A DNA stretch of 64,000 bases from the NCBI GenBank assembly GCA_947000775.1, contig CAMQGK010000638.1, positions 18,534,501 to 18,598,500 on the forward strand, in the 5' to 3' direction. Made by a program: the position numbers and the translations under genes. Shown here in pieces: positions 1-13,804 of the stretch (position 1 is the first letter of the stretch; each line of letters begins with the position of its first letter). A model generated the notes under the pieces. It was not told the DNA's origin, did no database searches, and saw only the letters and a list, made by a program, of their open reading frames with translations. The DNA is from Pterois miles. Lineage: Eukaryota; Chordata; Actinopteri; Perciformes; Scorpaenidae.

Positions 1-83
1 ATTCCGTCATCAAAGTTTGCTAATTAAACACCGAATCTTTTCATTTTAACTTCATTCAGATAGAGTGGTGCATAACATAACAA

Positions 84-272
84 CTAGAAAACTAGACTTC
101 TGCACTTCCTCATGGCTCTGTTTTCAGGCTTTAAAAATCTAGCCCATGATGTGAGACTTTGGCCAATAACTTTTGTTGTCATTTCAGAAAGAGCATTCCC
201 ATTGAGTGTTCCTAGTGGCTGTGCCTGCCGGGTCACAAACTTTCGCATTTTACAGCTAAACTGGACCCAGGC
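84..272 (+). mobile_element. Non-autonomous DNA element fragment (same family as 29657-30424)
   Basis: From AGACTTCTGCACTTCCTCAT through the TTTTCAGGCTTTAAA segment to CATTTTACAGCTAAAC this stretch aligns with the interior of the longer copy at 29657-30424, in the same orientation. It lacks the terminal repeats and most of the central palindrome, so it is a truncated, internally deleted copy with no coding capacity. Confidence 0.7.
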
Positions 273-1602
273 CTGCAGATATGACCACTCTGCTTCCCCT
301 ACCACACAAATCAAGTAAAAAAATCTAATTCAATACCTATTTATTTATGCAAATTCACAAAACGGCAACAACTTTTCATGTTTATACGTGTATTTTTGTA
401 TTGAGCTACAACACAGCCTCCAAAACTGGCCTTTTGTCAAAGGATCAGCTTCCTCCCTGATCTCTATCATCCATGCGCACTAATTAGCCATGCTAAGACA
501 AATCACACTGTTTTTTCCTGGTTCACTGGCCACAGCACCTTCCGTAATCCTCCGTTATCACACAGTTGGGGAGGATAGTGAAGCTAATAACACCATGATA
601 TTAGCAACACTGATCTGCAAGTGATAGAGCCAGGCAGCGCTAGCGGTTAATTCTGTCTGCATGAGCCCCAGACCAGACTAATCCCTATTTTAATTATTTT
701 TTTCTCCTCGCCCATCCCTCTTGTCAATGTTCTCTAATCAAACCATCTAATTAAAAAACAGGAGGAGTGGCAAGCAGGCAGCCTCAGTGTCGAAAAAAGA
801 CATGATGCGGTTCACATGTTGGTAGAGGATGAGATGGATAACCTTTGCTGCAAGGCAGGTACATGAAAATGAACTGAACGTTTGGTGTATATGTGAGTGA
901 ATGCTTGGATGTGCCCGCTCATTCATTTCGGCATTTAAATGTCAATAACTCCATGAGATCAACCACAGAACACCGTGCCCAGTGTCCTTTTAGATTACTG
1001 CAATTATAAGAAACCAATAATTTGTTAAAAGTGCCCTTGGTGCACCTACAAAATCCTATCATCACAGACATATTACGTTAGAGCTTTGTCAAGATAAAAC
1101 TTCGTTTTTTTTGCCTCTGTCTCATACTGTCTGCAGGGAAAGTGGGATTAAGAAAGATTGCAGTGCTGTGAGATCAATATGATGCTGACACCTCTCTGGC
1201 ACTCTCCAAAAAACTCTACCAAGCAAAAACCCACTTACAGAAGAGGTCTAATGGATCATATCAACTATATCACTTTACTTTGACTTAACCCCTGATGAAG
1301 CAGCAGCCTCGTCTGCAATGACTATAACTGGTTATTCAGAAAGAAAAGAAAAATCAGACTCAGCTGCTAAATCACAAAAAAACACGACTCAAAATATAAG
1401 AACTGCCAATCGTAATAAAAATGCAATAAATATATATAATAATTGAATAGCCTTCCTATAATACATTATGTCATATCTTTGTACCTATAATGTTAAATTT
1501 GATGGATACTGCAGGTTATTATGGTTTGTGGCAATTTCTTTAATGAATAATGTAGCAATAAATACATATAAATATAAGCATTATATATACTGTATATATC
1601 AT

Positions 1603-1643
<41 letters not shown>

Positions 1644-1969
1644 AAGACAAAAGGTACATAGATAAATAGATGATAGACAGATGGATGGATGGATGGATGA
1701 TAGACAGATAGACAAAAGGTATATAGATAGATAGATGATAGATTGATGGATAGACAGACGACAGGGATATAAATAGATGATAGACAGATAGATGGATGGA
1801 TAGATAGATAGATGGATGGATAGATAGATAGATGGATGGATGGATGGATAGATGGATGGATGGATGGATGATAGACAGATAGACAAAAGGTATATAGATA
1901 GATGATAGATTGATGGATAGACAACAGGGATATAGATAGATCATAGACAGATAGATGGATGGAAGGAAG

Positions 1970-2023
<54 letters not shown>

Positions 2024-2036
2024 GGATAGATAGATA
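1603..2036. repeat. GATA/GATG compound tetranucleotide satellite with higher-order units
   Basis: About 430 bp of TAGA, TGGA and TGAT tetranucleotides. Pure (GATA)n runs border it on both sides (about 1604-1642 and 1970-2022). The middle carries interrupted units: the marker GACAAAAGGT occurs at 1646, 1711 and 1882, and the last two are followed by near-identical sequence for about 90 bp, giving a 171-bp higher-order period. All open frames here read as Ser-Ile-Tyr/Pro/His repeats and are not genes. Confidence 0.97.
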
Positions 2037-5000
2037 ATTAGAATCTCTCAGGGGACACACAACATTATGAATTTGTGCCAGAAAAAGTTTTAAATCAAGG
2101 TACTGACTGTCCCTCCATATGTTCAGCGCTGCAGCCAAGGCTTTTTACGGTGAAGGCCGGCATTACCTGTCACACTTTGCCTCCCTGCATTTATTGATGC
2201 GGATGAGGAGAGTTTTTATGGAGGCACGCTGCTGCGCGGCCTGTAATTGCCGGTCAGAGCACGTTCACCAGAGTTCATAAAAGGTTCCTCTGTTAATATA
2301 TTCAGGTTGGCCTAGTGTCACCTCGTGCAAAAAAAGACAGCCTCTGTCTGATGAATGGGAGGAGGAGGGGTGTTTCACCGCTCTCTTCACACGCACACAA
2401 ACACATTCACAGCAGCACCAGCTGAGAAGTGAATCCACACTCACTGTACAAACTCACACACGAGCACACGCAACCTGTCCCGAAGAAGATTAAGATATAT
2501 TACACTCCAAAGCAGCGAGCACGGCCTTGCTTTATTTCACCTTGCGGGCTCCCTCCTTCTTTCTTGATCCCTCTTTTCTTCTTTCATTACTAGCCACAAA
2601 TGTGAGCCTTCCAACCCTAGAATATGGCGATATCCTATGAATGAACATGAGTTTTGAAGTGTGCAGAGGAAGACCCCCGCTGTGTGAGTGATGTGCCATC
2701 AAAGATGAGAATGACTCAATGTGTCCGTGGCTTCAGTAGTCTAGATGTTCCCAGGAGTCTGGAATGAGTCAGCCATTAATACGAAAGACACATGCTTGAC
2801 ACCTAACTCTATTTTTGGTTGTTAGCCACTGCAAAAAACATCAATCTTAAGGTTATGCTCTTCAAAAATCAGACATTTTATTTCTGCCAGTTTTCTACTG
2901 GTGTTCAATGCAGTCTCACTTGTTTTAGGGATTCTGTACAGTACAAACAAGTGCCATTGTCTGCAAACAGCAGATCACTCCACAGTGGTGCTTCAGAGTC
3001 GACAAAAGGAAGCTGATTTGCACTGGAAAGAAGGGGAATTTCCCGACGCCCCTGGCTGATGTTGTCAAGTTTAATTACTTATCAAGCAGGCTAGTTTTTC
3101 ACAGCAGGCTACCTATGTGGTGTACGTGTTTGTGCCCTCCGTTCTTATATTTGCTAAGTTGTTACGTGAAAACCGGGAGGTCAGAGACAGAGAACAGGGA
3201 TGTGTTGTGGGTGAGCAGTGACCCAGATCAGACAGCGACATCTCCGTCCAGCCAGGGGATGCTCAGGAACAAGATGTTCTCCTGTTACTGCAGCATGGTC
3301 ACCCTGTACACATAGACCCACCTTTAAAGTCATTTACTTTTGAATTCATCTACACATTTAGGTTGAATTTAAACAAAAACAAAAAAACTTATTGAGATCA
3401 TGTCACTAATGAATGTAGAACAATGATAAAATCACTAATGTTTGTTGTGTCACGATGTCTCCATTTTGGAAATGTTTGATTAAAGTTATTAAAGTAAACT
3501 AATAAAAGCTAATCATGAAAGTCATGAAAATGAAAATGAAGGTGAATGCCAGCAGTGGCTGAGTCAACGTTAGCTGTGCTAAGTTTGGAAATAACTGAAT
3601 GGGTTGTTTCAGATTTTTTGATGTGGGATTATATATATACAAAATATTGCTTTTGTGAATGTAGTGTGGTGGGTTTGAAGAGAGCAAGATAACGGCTTCA
3701 GTTCATGTTCAGTTAAGCAGCTGTGGACGGGAGCAGCAGAAAAAAACATATTTAGCCATCTTGAAAAAAATTCAAGTTAAAATGTACACCATGTTTTGAA
3801 TTTTTTCACAGCTTTAGCTCACCATCAGGCGGACCTTTCCAACGAGGAACTGAAGCTGTTATATAAAAGTCTTCAAAGCCACTAGACCAGAGTCCATTCA
3901 CAAAAACATCAAGTCATTTTACCTCGCAGAACATGTGAGCTGCTGCTCTACCGCTGCATCGATCGATTTGTTTGTGTTTCTTGTGTAACTTTAAGATCTG
4001 AGCTAATGTGGCATCCATACAGTAGTACACTAGCTTCCATTCTGGTACATCTAAGTTACTGTATGTAACATTAACACACTGACTATAAGGGTGTATACTG
4101 TATATATACTGTACATGTAGCAGCGTCATCATGCAGAAACCTATGTCAGGTCATGTAGAGGGGCTTTGGAAAATAGCATTTTGATGATGAAACATACGTA
4201 TTTTGACCAAAATTTGGATTAGAATACATAGGAAATAATACTGTGAAGTTACAGAATGACATAAAAAGGAAATGTTTGTAATCTATCTGTTTCACCAGGT
4301 TCTACGAAAGGTCTGTGCCATACTAGACCATCACTCGCAGCTAACACTCGGGTTTCAGACTAAGTACTGGACTACTTTAAAATGGACTTTTTTTTTGCAG
4401 TGCAGCAGAACCTTGTCAAGTGCGTGTGTGCATACCCCCCGCCCCACACACACAGCATTACACAGTCAGATGCAATGCAATGACTTGGCATGAAATTGGC
4501 TGTGTGTACTTGTCCTCACTGCCCTGCTTTTACAATCTAATTGCTGTACCCAGTGTCCTCTACAGCAGACCACTGAGTGCACTGTGCTTTTGGCCAATTG
4601 CTTTCATATGTTGCTTTCCTTCTAAGCCTCTCCTCTCAGCCCTCCCACTTCCTCTTCCTCTCGCTCCATCTTGGCTAATTACTGGGATTGATTAATCGAC
4701 TGGTGTGACGTCCCCCACAGTCCTGTGAAGCTGAGAGTGTCACCCCAATCAAAGCAAGACCAAGGGAGGCCAAGGTTAAAGGAATAAAAATCTGGCACAA
4801 AACAGTGACATTTGTTGACCACGCAAGGCACTCGAAATTTAATTTCCATACAGCCTCTGTCGTTTGATCACACCATAACTAAAAGCCGCTGAAGCGAGCC
4901 ATCCTTCTTTAGATTACCAGCCCTTGACCCAGGAAGTGAATTAAGGGATCAAAGCGAGCTGTAGGATGAATCATCAGTGGAAGCTGCTGAACAAACACAA

Positions 5001-6415
5001 GTGTATAAAATCTACTGTTTTCACAAAAGCAAGAGATGATGAAAGACACAGAGAAGAAGAGTGCTTGTAGCTGCTGATCCTTGGACTTATCAACAGTTCT
5101 GCAGCTCCTCTTAATACAATTAAGTGTTAAATAAAGACAATAAACAGGCTGCTTGCTCCAGTGTCCAGAAGAGCATAATTTAGTGTTTTGAGGATTGTAC
5201 ATGAAGAGTAAAAACATTGCATAAGAGGATTAATCATAAAGATACATTCTAATTGCCATAATTGTATAACAGTACTGTAGCTACTAAGATATGAACATTC
5301 ACTGTAAAGATTAAAAAATGCGTAAATGAAATGATGTATCTTTAAAAAAAAAAGCCTTCAATCTATTTGCAGGCCCAGGGGGCCAATATGCCTAACTTAA
5401 ACATGTCTCTGTGTACAAATCATAAGCTATTAGTGCTTCTGTGGGACTGTAAAAAGCGACAGATTGGATCCCGGCGGTGCGGTGCTTAGTAAACACAACT
5501 AAAGAGACACCCAGTCAGGGCACAGTGATCTGGGCCATTACCTCTAACCTCTGCGTGTTCTCTGGTCTCGCTGGGATGGCGATGAGGTAACACATGGCTA
5601 GACATGCTTACACAGACACATTGCTACCCAAGGCTGCTTGCCTCAGGGGAGCTGGTTTATAGGTTTGACTAACTACTGCTTAGTAAATTGCTGCACCTGC
5701 AAAACATAATGCAGATGATCAACAAGAATTAATTAATAGAATGCCTCTCCGTATTCATTTATTGTGGTGTAATTTTGACAATATAGCCAAACTGAAAACA
5801 CACAAGCAAGCCTGGGAGGTTGCTGGAATGCATGGGTACGCTTTGCCCCATTTTCACTAACCTTGCTTTCTGCACTCCTAATCCCCTCTCCTCTCCGGCG
5901 CTTAGCCTGAGCAATTTGACAGAGGGAGTAACAAAGTGTGGAGTGCCGGGGTGAGCCAATCTGCAGCAAGGTAGACGCAGCAGGTGTTGGAGATAATGTT
6001 CTGCAGGAGCATTTCTTGGCGCCATGTTCATCATAGCGGCAGTTTTGATCGATGGCACGTTGCAGATTGAGTCCTCAACCAAGTGCTGCTGTTAATAAAC
6101 CCTGACTCAGACAAACACACTCTGAGGGGGCTGTGGTGGAGAGACAGCTATTGATCTTATGGTCAAGCACAAGCCGATAAGCCCAGCTATGGTTTTAGAG
6201 GTATATAGCTGACACTGCAGAAAAAAGGTGAAAAATGGGGGAAAAGAAGACAGCAGAGCTGACCTTTTGAAATCTGTTTTCAAAGCTAATGGGCAAATTG
6301 CAATTGATAGTCCTGGTGGTTTTACATTTCAGAAGTTCTTTCCAGAACATCTGATATTCAGGTGAATCCTGACGAAGATTCTTTCCTCAAGCTAACCCTT
6401 AAACTGTATATAAGA

Positions 6416-6966
6416 AGGGGACATAGTCACCGTGATGACACCAATTGGTTTGTGGACTGCCGTTTTTAACTCTGGACTTCAGCATTTTGGCTGTTTCCAT
6501 TTTTAATTTTTTTTTTTTTTTTTGCATCCACAAGTGCCATGACAAGGTGGGGCTAAGGACAACTGAATCTGAATAAGACCTTTTAAATCACCAAAATACT
6601 TTCATGAATTGAAAACACTGTGAGAGGGTGAAAGTTGTAAGAAGAAAACATTGTGGTAGTGACCTGCCAATCACAAGGTAGCCTAAAGGAAACCCTGGTT
6701 TATCATCTATTTTACTCAAAATGGGACCATAATTTACTAAATGAACATCATGCTGTATTGAAAAAGACTAGAAACGAGTAATTGAGACCATAAACTCACA
6801 TTTACAGTGTTTACTGAGGTAATAAATGAAGTGAGAAGTAGGCTCATTTTCTCATAGACTTCTATATAATCAGACTTCTTTTTGCAACCAGATGAGTCGC
6901 CCCCTGCTGGTTATTAGAAATAATGTAAGTTATGGCACTTCAGCTTTGGCTTCACTTTTCAAACTA
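6416..6966 (+). mobile_element. Interspersed non-autonomous element, copy 1
   Basis: This stretch shares its order of blocks with 24588-25285: CAGCATTTTGGC, an aagtg.caagg head, TTTCATGAATTGAAAAC, GTGGTAGTGAC, CAATCACAAGGTAGCC, CATCATGCTGTATTGAA, TTTACTGAGGTAATAAA and the end GGCTTCACTTTTC. It contains a poly-T run at 6507-6523. There is no open frame of note, so it is a non-autonomous element or a decayed fragment. Terminal inverted repeats were not resolved, so its class is uncertain. Confidence 0.72.
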
Positions 6967-8825
6967 AGGAGATGCCCACTGGGTTAACCCTTTATCCTAA
7001 AATACATAAAGTATGACCATACATTATATCAGCCGAGCACAAAACCCAATGCCCCAGTAAAGCCACAACACATCAATTACTAAACTTATAAATTTGATGC
7101 AACTTCAGGAGACATTATGAATCACTGCTCTATTTTATGTCTACTTTGAGAGATAAAAGTACAATAAATACAACTGATGTAAGTTTACCTGTTATAAACA
7201 TCTGCACAAATACAGGCTGACAAATCTGATTAAGGAAAAGTAGGGATCATATTTACAGCTGCAGGTCTGAAGTCAGGAGAATAGGGGAATGTTAAGTGGT
7301 AGGTCTAGAGAGTTTGTGGAGGTAGACAGAGAAAGACAGATAGACTTGTAGGTCAGAGAGAAACAAAAAAGGATCAAGATCCAGCAAGATAAGAGATGTG
7401 ATAGATGCGGCTGGTATATATAACCCCCTCTCAACGCGATCTGGCTTTTTTTTTTTTTTGTTGCGTTTGACGTGATGATCCTTGACGTGCGTCAGGGCTT
7501 CATTACCATTCCTCACATCAGCCGTGAGATATATCCATCTCAACCAATGTTTATCTCCACATGAGCTTTCTCCATTGTAAAGTTTAGAGTAGAAGTATAG
7601 TTGTGGGTTTTCAGATATGCACATCATCCCCATTGCAACAGACATGCAAAGTTAGGGGAATACATGAGTCAACAGTAACCGGTGTGACTGCACAAATCAA
7701 AAGCAAATCTTCTGACATGCACTTCACGAATACCTTGAGCTGCATCTCAAACTCTGAAATCTGCAAAACTTTACTGAAAGCAAAGCACGCCACTCATTAT
7801 CCTCAGCTAACTTTTGTTTTAGATGATTTGTATGTGGCTTTTATGAAGAGAGCACCACGTACAGTAAATGACTATGGGATGTATAATGAAATATTATAGA
7901 GATTCATTAGACAATCAGACCAAACTATCCACACGCTTTATGACACCACATAGCAGAGAGAGAGGGAGCGAGACTGACTGAGACAGATAAAGTGAGACAG
8001 CAATAGGGAGAGAAACGCCAGAGTTAGACCCTCCTGGATGTGACCAGACTATTAATGTTGCGGTGAATTAAGGGTAAAGCTCCAAAGCGAAACACTTCCT
8101 TTACTCCAACAGTTTGTGTTGTGAGAAACAGGCCACAGCATAAGAAATGGAAAAAAGGAATGTATTCAACATTCACACAGAGAATATACGCCCACTCAAC
8201 CATCACACAGTATCCATTTAAAAACACATCTATGCATAGTGCCCCTGCATACGCTGCCAGTACTGTATTCCCTTGCTGGAAATAACTGCCTTAGTGCCCG
8301 AGTGTACAATGAATTACATTTTCAAGCAGGGGACTTTGGGGATCACAGGTGGGCAAACACACATTCTTGGGCTGCCAGGCAAACAATGGTCAGAGGATAT
8401 GTTACACAATCACTCACTTCCCATGCACACTCTCACTGTGACTGTTTTATTACAAGAAATACTTAAAAAATGGGAAAACATGTGGCAGCCAATAGTTTGA
8501 CATGATGGACGCCGCGGTAGGAGAGTATTGGACGTGTGTGTTACCCGCATGGTAAACAGAGTACCCCAGGGGTGATACATTTTTGTAGGCCAAATAGGAA
8601 GTTAACATTGTCCCGGGTTCTCTCAAGACAACTGTTATTACAGAAAATAAGCTCTGTGGCAAACATTTAGTTTACAGCTTGATGACATGTAGTCTCATTT
8701 AACCACAACCACCATTTTAAGACACATAAAATAGGGGTATTTATTGATGTATTTCATGTCATTGAACAAAATGTTAAAACCTCTTAAGCTTGTGTTAACC
8801 ACAGTCCTTATTTCTGGCATCTAAC

Positions 8826-9282
8826 TAGGGATGACTCTTGATTTTTGATTTTTCAAATAGTCAGTTATAATAACTCAAATATTTATGCGACTATTCGTCC
8901 TGTCAAAAAATATAAACTGTAAATTCCCTGAGTATTAACCATTGCAGGTGCTGACCAGTAGTAACGTTACTGCAGTGAAACGTGTGTGACACATTCAGTT
9001 TGGCTGTTTTCTGTGCCGTGCTGTTCCCCGAGTTTCAGCAAGTAGATCAGCTATTCGAGCATCAGGACATTTCGTCATTCAAACCCGAAAGAAGCAATAA
9101 AACTCACCAAAACATCATGGTTTGTCTTTCCACCCCCCTCTTCCACTGTTCCAATAGTATGGTTGAAACGAGCTCTTAATCTACAGCGTTAGATGGGAAA
9201 ATGTGCCGACGCTACATGTAGTGTTTTCCCCCATGTCTGCGGGTCATGCAGCAATTTTCGAATAATAATCAAGTAATTCCCT
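8826..9282. mobile_element. Probable hAT-like non-autonomous element relic
   Basis: The left end reads TAGGGATGACTCTTGATTTT and the reverse complement of the right end reads CAGGGAATTACTTGATTAT, an imperfect inverted pair of the AGGGAT type typical of hAT elements. The interior has repeated TTTTTGATTTTTCAAATAG-like AT-rich sequence. I could not find a matching 8-bp target duplication, so the ends are approximate and the call is tentative. Confidence 0.45.
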
Positions 9283-12200
9283 GTGATTTTTGAATAGCAT
9301 TTTGGCTAGGAAAACTAAAAACCCATTGGCTTCAAGATGGAGGAACCAGAAGTGCTAAAATGCTAACTCATTTCCGGGTTTTAGGACTCTTAGGATTCTA
9401 CGGCACTCTATAGTAGCACTCTATAGCATCCACATTGGCATGCATTCAAACACATTTACATACAAGTGTAAATATACACACTTTCAAGGTTGTATGCATG
9501 CATACATACACACCGATGCATCGCTTACAACAGAATCTGAGCTGCAGTAAAAGCCAAACTTAAATCTCATGAGCCCCAACATGAAAAAAAACGTATCAAT
9601 CTCTTTGAAAACATAAAAACAAAAGTTGAGGCATTTATCTCCACAAAAATGAAACATACTCATACTCATATTGTGGTAACTCCCATCGGAAACTGGAGAA
9701 AACAGCCCCTGGGCTTAAAAAAGCTCTTCCGAAGACCATTCACTCACTCTCAGGTGAATCAACCTAACAGCCAATCAATATATACCCTGTGTTCTGTACT
9801 CTCCTGCAACAACTCTTCATCTCTGTCTGACTCACTCGCGCACACATACAGATGTGCTTCCTCCACGGGTTGGGACAAGCTGACACACTGCAGGGATAAT
9901 CCATATGCTCGCTAAATGTCAGTGTCTCAAGTCCATAGGGTATAGGGTTAAAAGAAAGAGGACAAAGGATGGGAGGCTACCTAGAGGGATCAAAACTCGT
10001 CGGGCTCTCAGATCTCCTAACAGGAAAAAATAAGTTGCATTTACGCGGGGAGCTCTGTGCTGTCAGCAAAGGGTTGCAAGGAGAAAAAAAAAGGATATCC
10101 CTCACGGGAAATAGAGTTTGCAAAAGTTACCAGAACGGAAAACGAAGACACAAGTTTTGTTTGGAAACACTTTCTGTAAAATGGTGCAATCATTGAACTG
10201 TGATGCGGCAATTTTTTTCAACAGGATGCCTTTTTTGTTATAGAGCCAAGGGAGTAATGGCAATATTCTGAGTGGTTTCAACTCCAGATTCAGATACTCT
10301 CTATTTACAGTATCCAAGGTGTTGTGAGAGTTGCTTTCAACATCTCCAGGGAGCACGGCTGGTAGATGAAAATGTATTGCAGTCCTTTATAAAACAGTTG
10401 AGCGCCACAGAAAATTACAAGTCAAATAGATGTGAGTTCCACTTAGGAGCAAGCGGGCGAATGAGCATCTGGCAATTGGCGAGCGTCAGGCGTTATTTAC
10501 ATTGCCTCAAAGTGGATAGTGATGGGGAAGAAAATCAATGTGGATGCAAACAGTGTAATAGCAGAGTAATGTGTTCCCCTGGGCAAGCAACAATGAAGAA
10601 GTCCTGTCAGGGTAATGCAGAGTAGAGGTGGAATTCAGTTGGCGTTTTTACCAGCTCTTCCCACTGCCACATTCAATCCACATGCACATCTCCTGCTCCT
10701 GAAGTCAGTCTTCAAAGCTGTCCTCTCCTGCTGCCTCCTCAGAATGCTAACTCTGCAGGGCCGCCAATCACAGCAGCGGACGGTACGATAAACAAGAACG
10801 TAAGTGAGCAGGATCAGATTTGCATGTGCAAAGGGGTGATGGTGATTGATGTTGTTTACTCTGGTTCATTGTCTTCATCTCAAAACACACAGACACTCAT
10901 ACGTACAACAAGAGAACAGGGAGCATGCAAACTTGACCTGCTTTCGCTTGAGCTCTTGTGGATCGATCAGGGAAGCGTAGTCTTAACCCTGATCCCTGGC
11001 CTCTCCTCTTCTATTGGACCACTCAACCTGTCCGTCAGATATCAATCAATACTGCTCCTAGAGCTCCCCGCAGTTAGAATTAAGTAGCCAGTGGGATGCC
11101 AACACTATACACACTATATACAGTGAAGCTGTGAAATAAAAGCACACCAGGGGAATGACGAATAAATGACACAAAAATGTGCAATACTGAAAATAGTTTT
11201 TATTAAAACTATTCTCACCAGCAGTGATGCCAATTTGTGGCAGCTGCAACACTTTTTCAATAAAAGTTTTGAATAATTTTGCACAGGCAGAGGCCAGAAC
11301 AGAATCCTATTGACCCAGAGCAGCGTCTGTCAATGTGCCTCATGTAAACTGTTGTACAGCCTACTACTAGAAGCTGTTTCAGTTTCCTTTTAGTAAAATG
11401 CTCTGTGAGTGCATTTCCCTCCAGTAAACAGCTATGCAGTATACTGTGTATGGCTTTTATTGTGACAGGTAAGAATGGAAGGAGCGGATCTGGTATAATA
11501 ATAGTTAGCCATCTTAGTACGGGCTACAGAGCATCTGTGCTGTGCTGCTGAAGATATCCTGTTCTCACAATGTGACTGGGTGATGCCTTCATGTGCGGTG
11601 CGAAAGCTCTGAAAAAATCAATGCTGTTAAATGAAAAAAATATTACACTGCTGATAAAAAAGATGAATAAAGATGATGAAAAATCCAGGTATAAGTTATA
11701 TGCTTTTGCATCTGTGCTGCATATTTCCTTGTAAAATCATCCTAACGAGATGATGCTTTGACTGGGTGTAAACTCTAAACCACAGTTAATAGCAGACCTG
11801 TTATGAAGGAACAGCACTTCAAACTTAAACGTTACTTATCCCTGTAAAAACCAGTGTGATTAAAACACAAACCAGTCCAATTACATGGTGTGAGAGGAAG
11901 AGAAAGGGGAAGAGAAAGGGCAGAATCATCAAACCCCACTGAGAGATGTGTGCTTTACGTCAGCGCCATCAGTCGTTAGCTCTCCACCCATCTATCCATG
12001 TCCATCCTCTCCTCTGGTGTCTGCCGATTCTTACTGTTTGACCCTGTCACCCCTTTGTGTGTCCTTACTCCTACTTGCTAACTCTGAAATTATAGACACC
12101 CAACTACGTAGACACCTAGGAGGTAGAGTTATAATCTAGAAAATAGACTGGTCAGTTTTTATATTTTGGAAAGAAACCGCCAACAGTTTTGAAGTCAACA

Positions 12201-13804
12201 CTTTGCAAAACCCAAGCCAGCATGACAAGAGAGAAAAAAAATAAACAATGGAGGCAAGCCAGCATGTCTGCGCCGTGTCCTCTGTCCCCAGTGCTGCCTT
12301 TTCCTTGCAATGTGCATGATCAACTGTGACTTGCACTCTGCGCCGCTTGCCAATAGCCCCACTTTTTTTCCCCAGTTTTTCCCATCGCTCTTTAAGACAG
12401 TGCAACCATGCCACAGGTGCGCCACCAAAGGTGCCCCCGGCAACAAACAGCACAAAGATGACAGACTCAGTAGAGATTCGGGCTCCCTGCACAACTACAG
12501 AGAGCAAATCAAAGTCTGGGACAAGAAGCTGATGACATAGGAAAATGTGCAAAACAAGCATAGTCAGGCTGCAGTCTGTGGGAGTCTGGGAAGCAATCGA
12601 CTCTCAGTTGGCCGAGCAGAGATTTCAAAGAGACTTTAATATCAGGCTACAAGGCACAATTCTCAGTTTTAAGACCGCTCAGAGTCAATCAACTTCTTCT
12701 CTGCAAGTGTTTTTGCCTAACTACTGAATGAGTGAAACTGACACAAGTTTCCAGGGGCCATCTCACTCTACGATGACTTCTCATATATTCTTTCTGAACC
12801 TTTTTCCCTCTATCAACAGTCCTTTATCCCTCTGTCTTTCTCTGTGTGCGTCAGTGTATTTCAAGTGTTTAATAGCTCAGCCAATGCTACACCTTGTCCC
12901 TTCCTGCCAACTGCCTGTGGCTGCAACTTCAAAGTCTCCTCTGTTTTCCTTGTTTATCGGAACTGCCTGTCTCCTACATGTTCCTGAAACTAAACCTGCA
13001 TTTTTTATATTTCATTGAAGACAGAGAAAGTGCAGTGGATTCCCCTGTTGTTTAACAGCAGCATCCATCCACCTGCATTCAACCCATGTATAGTTTCCAT
13101 GCTGACACTGGCCTTGTGAGTGAAGGAGGGACAAAGTGGCTACCCTAGAGAGTGTGAACGAGTACATCTGTTTGTACAAGTTCTTAGAGTCTGGCTGAAA
13201 GAGTGAATACTTATGCGCACATGTCCATTTGAGCCCATATGGGCTTGACTGTGTGCGTGTGTGAGTGTGGGTGAAACAACACTATATGGCTGGCGGTGGT
13301 AATCGAGCTCACTAATTACTTCCTGAGCTGAGAGAGTTGTCAGAGAGAGGAGGAGCTGCCACAGATGGTGAGAGACCCACACTGACACCAGGATATCCTA
13401 CCTCTTCATCATTAGAGCTGAGCATGTGTGTTTGTGTGAGACTGAGTAATTGAGAGAATGAGTGAAGGAGTGTGACCAAGATTGAGTGTTCAAATTACAC
13501 TTTAAAACCACAGACCACATGATGCACCCTGATGGGTAAAAAGCTGTGAAATAGATATCAAATAAAAACTCATTCCCTCTATTTATTATGTTCATTTCAA
13601 AGATACTACCACTTGATATTTGATCACGCTGATCGATTCTTGCTCTTCTATTCCACTGGCCCTACCCAAACACCCATCCACTTCCAATCATACTTCAACA
13701 TGCCCATTTCCTTTATCTGCTAAAGTGCCTGTGGGCAGGTGGGGCACCAATGGACTTCGCTTTCCTCCCTGTCCCAGACAAATTGCTGGGGGCTGACTAC
13801 TCAC

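Larger units (their letters stand above)
1..13804 (-). other. csmd2: CSMD intron, partial (downstream of CUB2 first-half exon)
   Basis: Intronic sequence on the 3' side of the last visible exon; its acceptor is beyond the window. It holds a mobile-element relic at 84-272, a GATA-type satellite at 1603-2036, a DNA-element copy at 6416-6966 and a probable hAT relic at 8826-9282. About 420-780 and 4660-4960 are mixed-complexity stretches with several TAATTA/ATTA sites that may be regulatory. Elsewhere (2100-6400, 7000-8800, 9300-13800) there is only unique-looking AT-moderate sequence with no coding signal that I could recognise on either strand. Confidence 0.85.

Noticed and set aside
1493..1944. 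Overlapping open frames of 95-143 codons over the GATA satellite
   Set aside because: They are translations of tetranucleotide repeats (Ser-Ile-Tyr, Ser-Ile-His) with no start context or homology.
5759..6082. 107-codon minus-strand frame in a balanced-composition stretch
   Set aside because: No recognisable domain and no splice borders making it a CSMD exon; CSMD exons here should read CUB or Sushi.
1..13804. Second half of CUB2 as another exon in the downstream intron
   Set aside because: I looked for the L-x-G-x-x-LP to F-x-x-x-Y pattern seen in the CUB1 exon and found none with splice borders; it is probably outside the window, though I could not search exhaustively.
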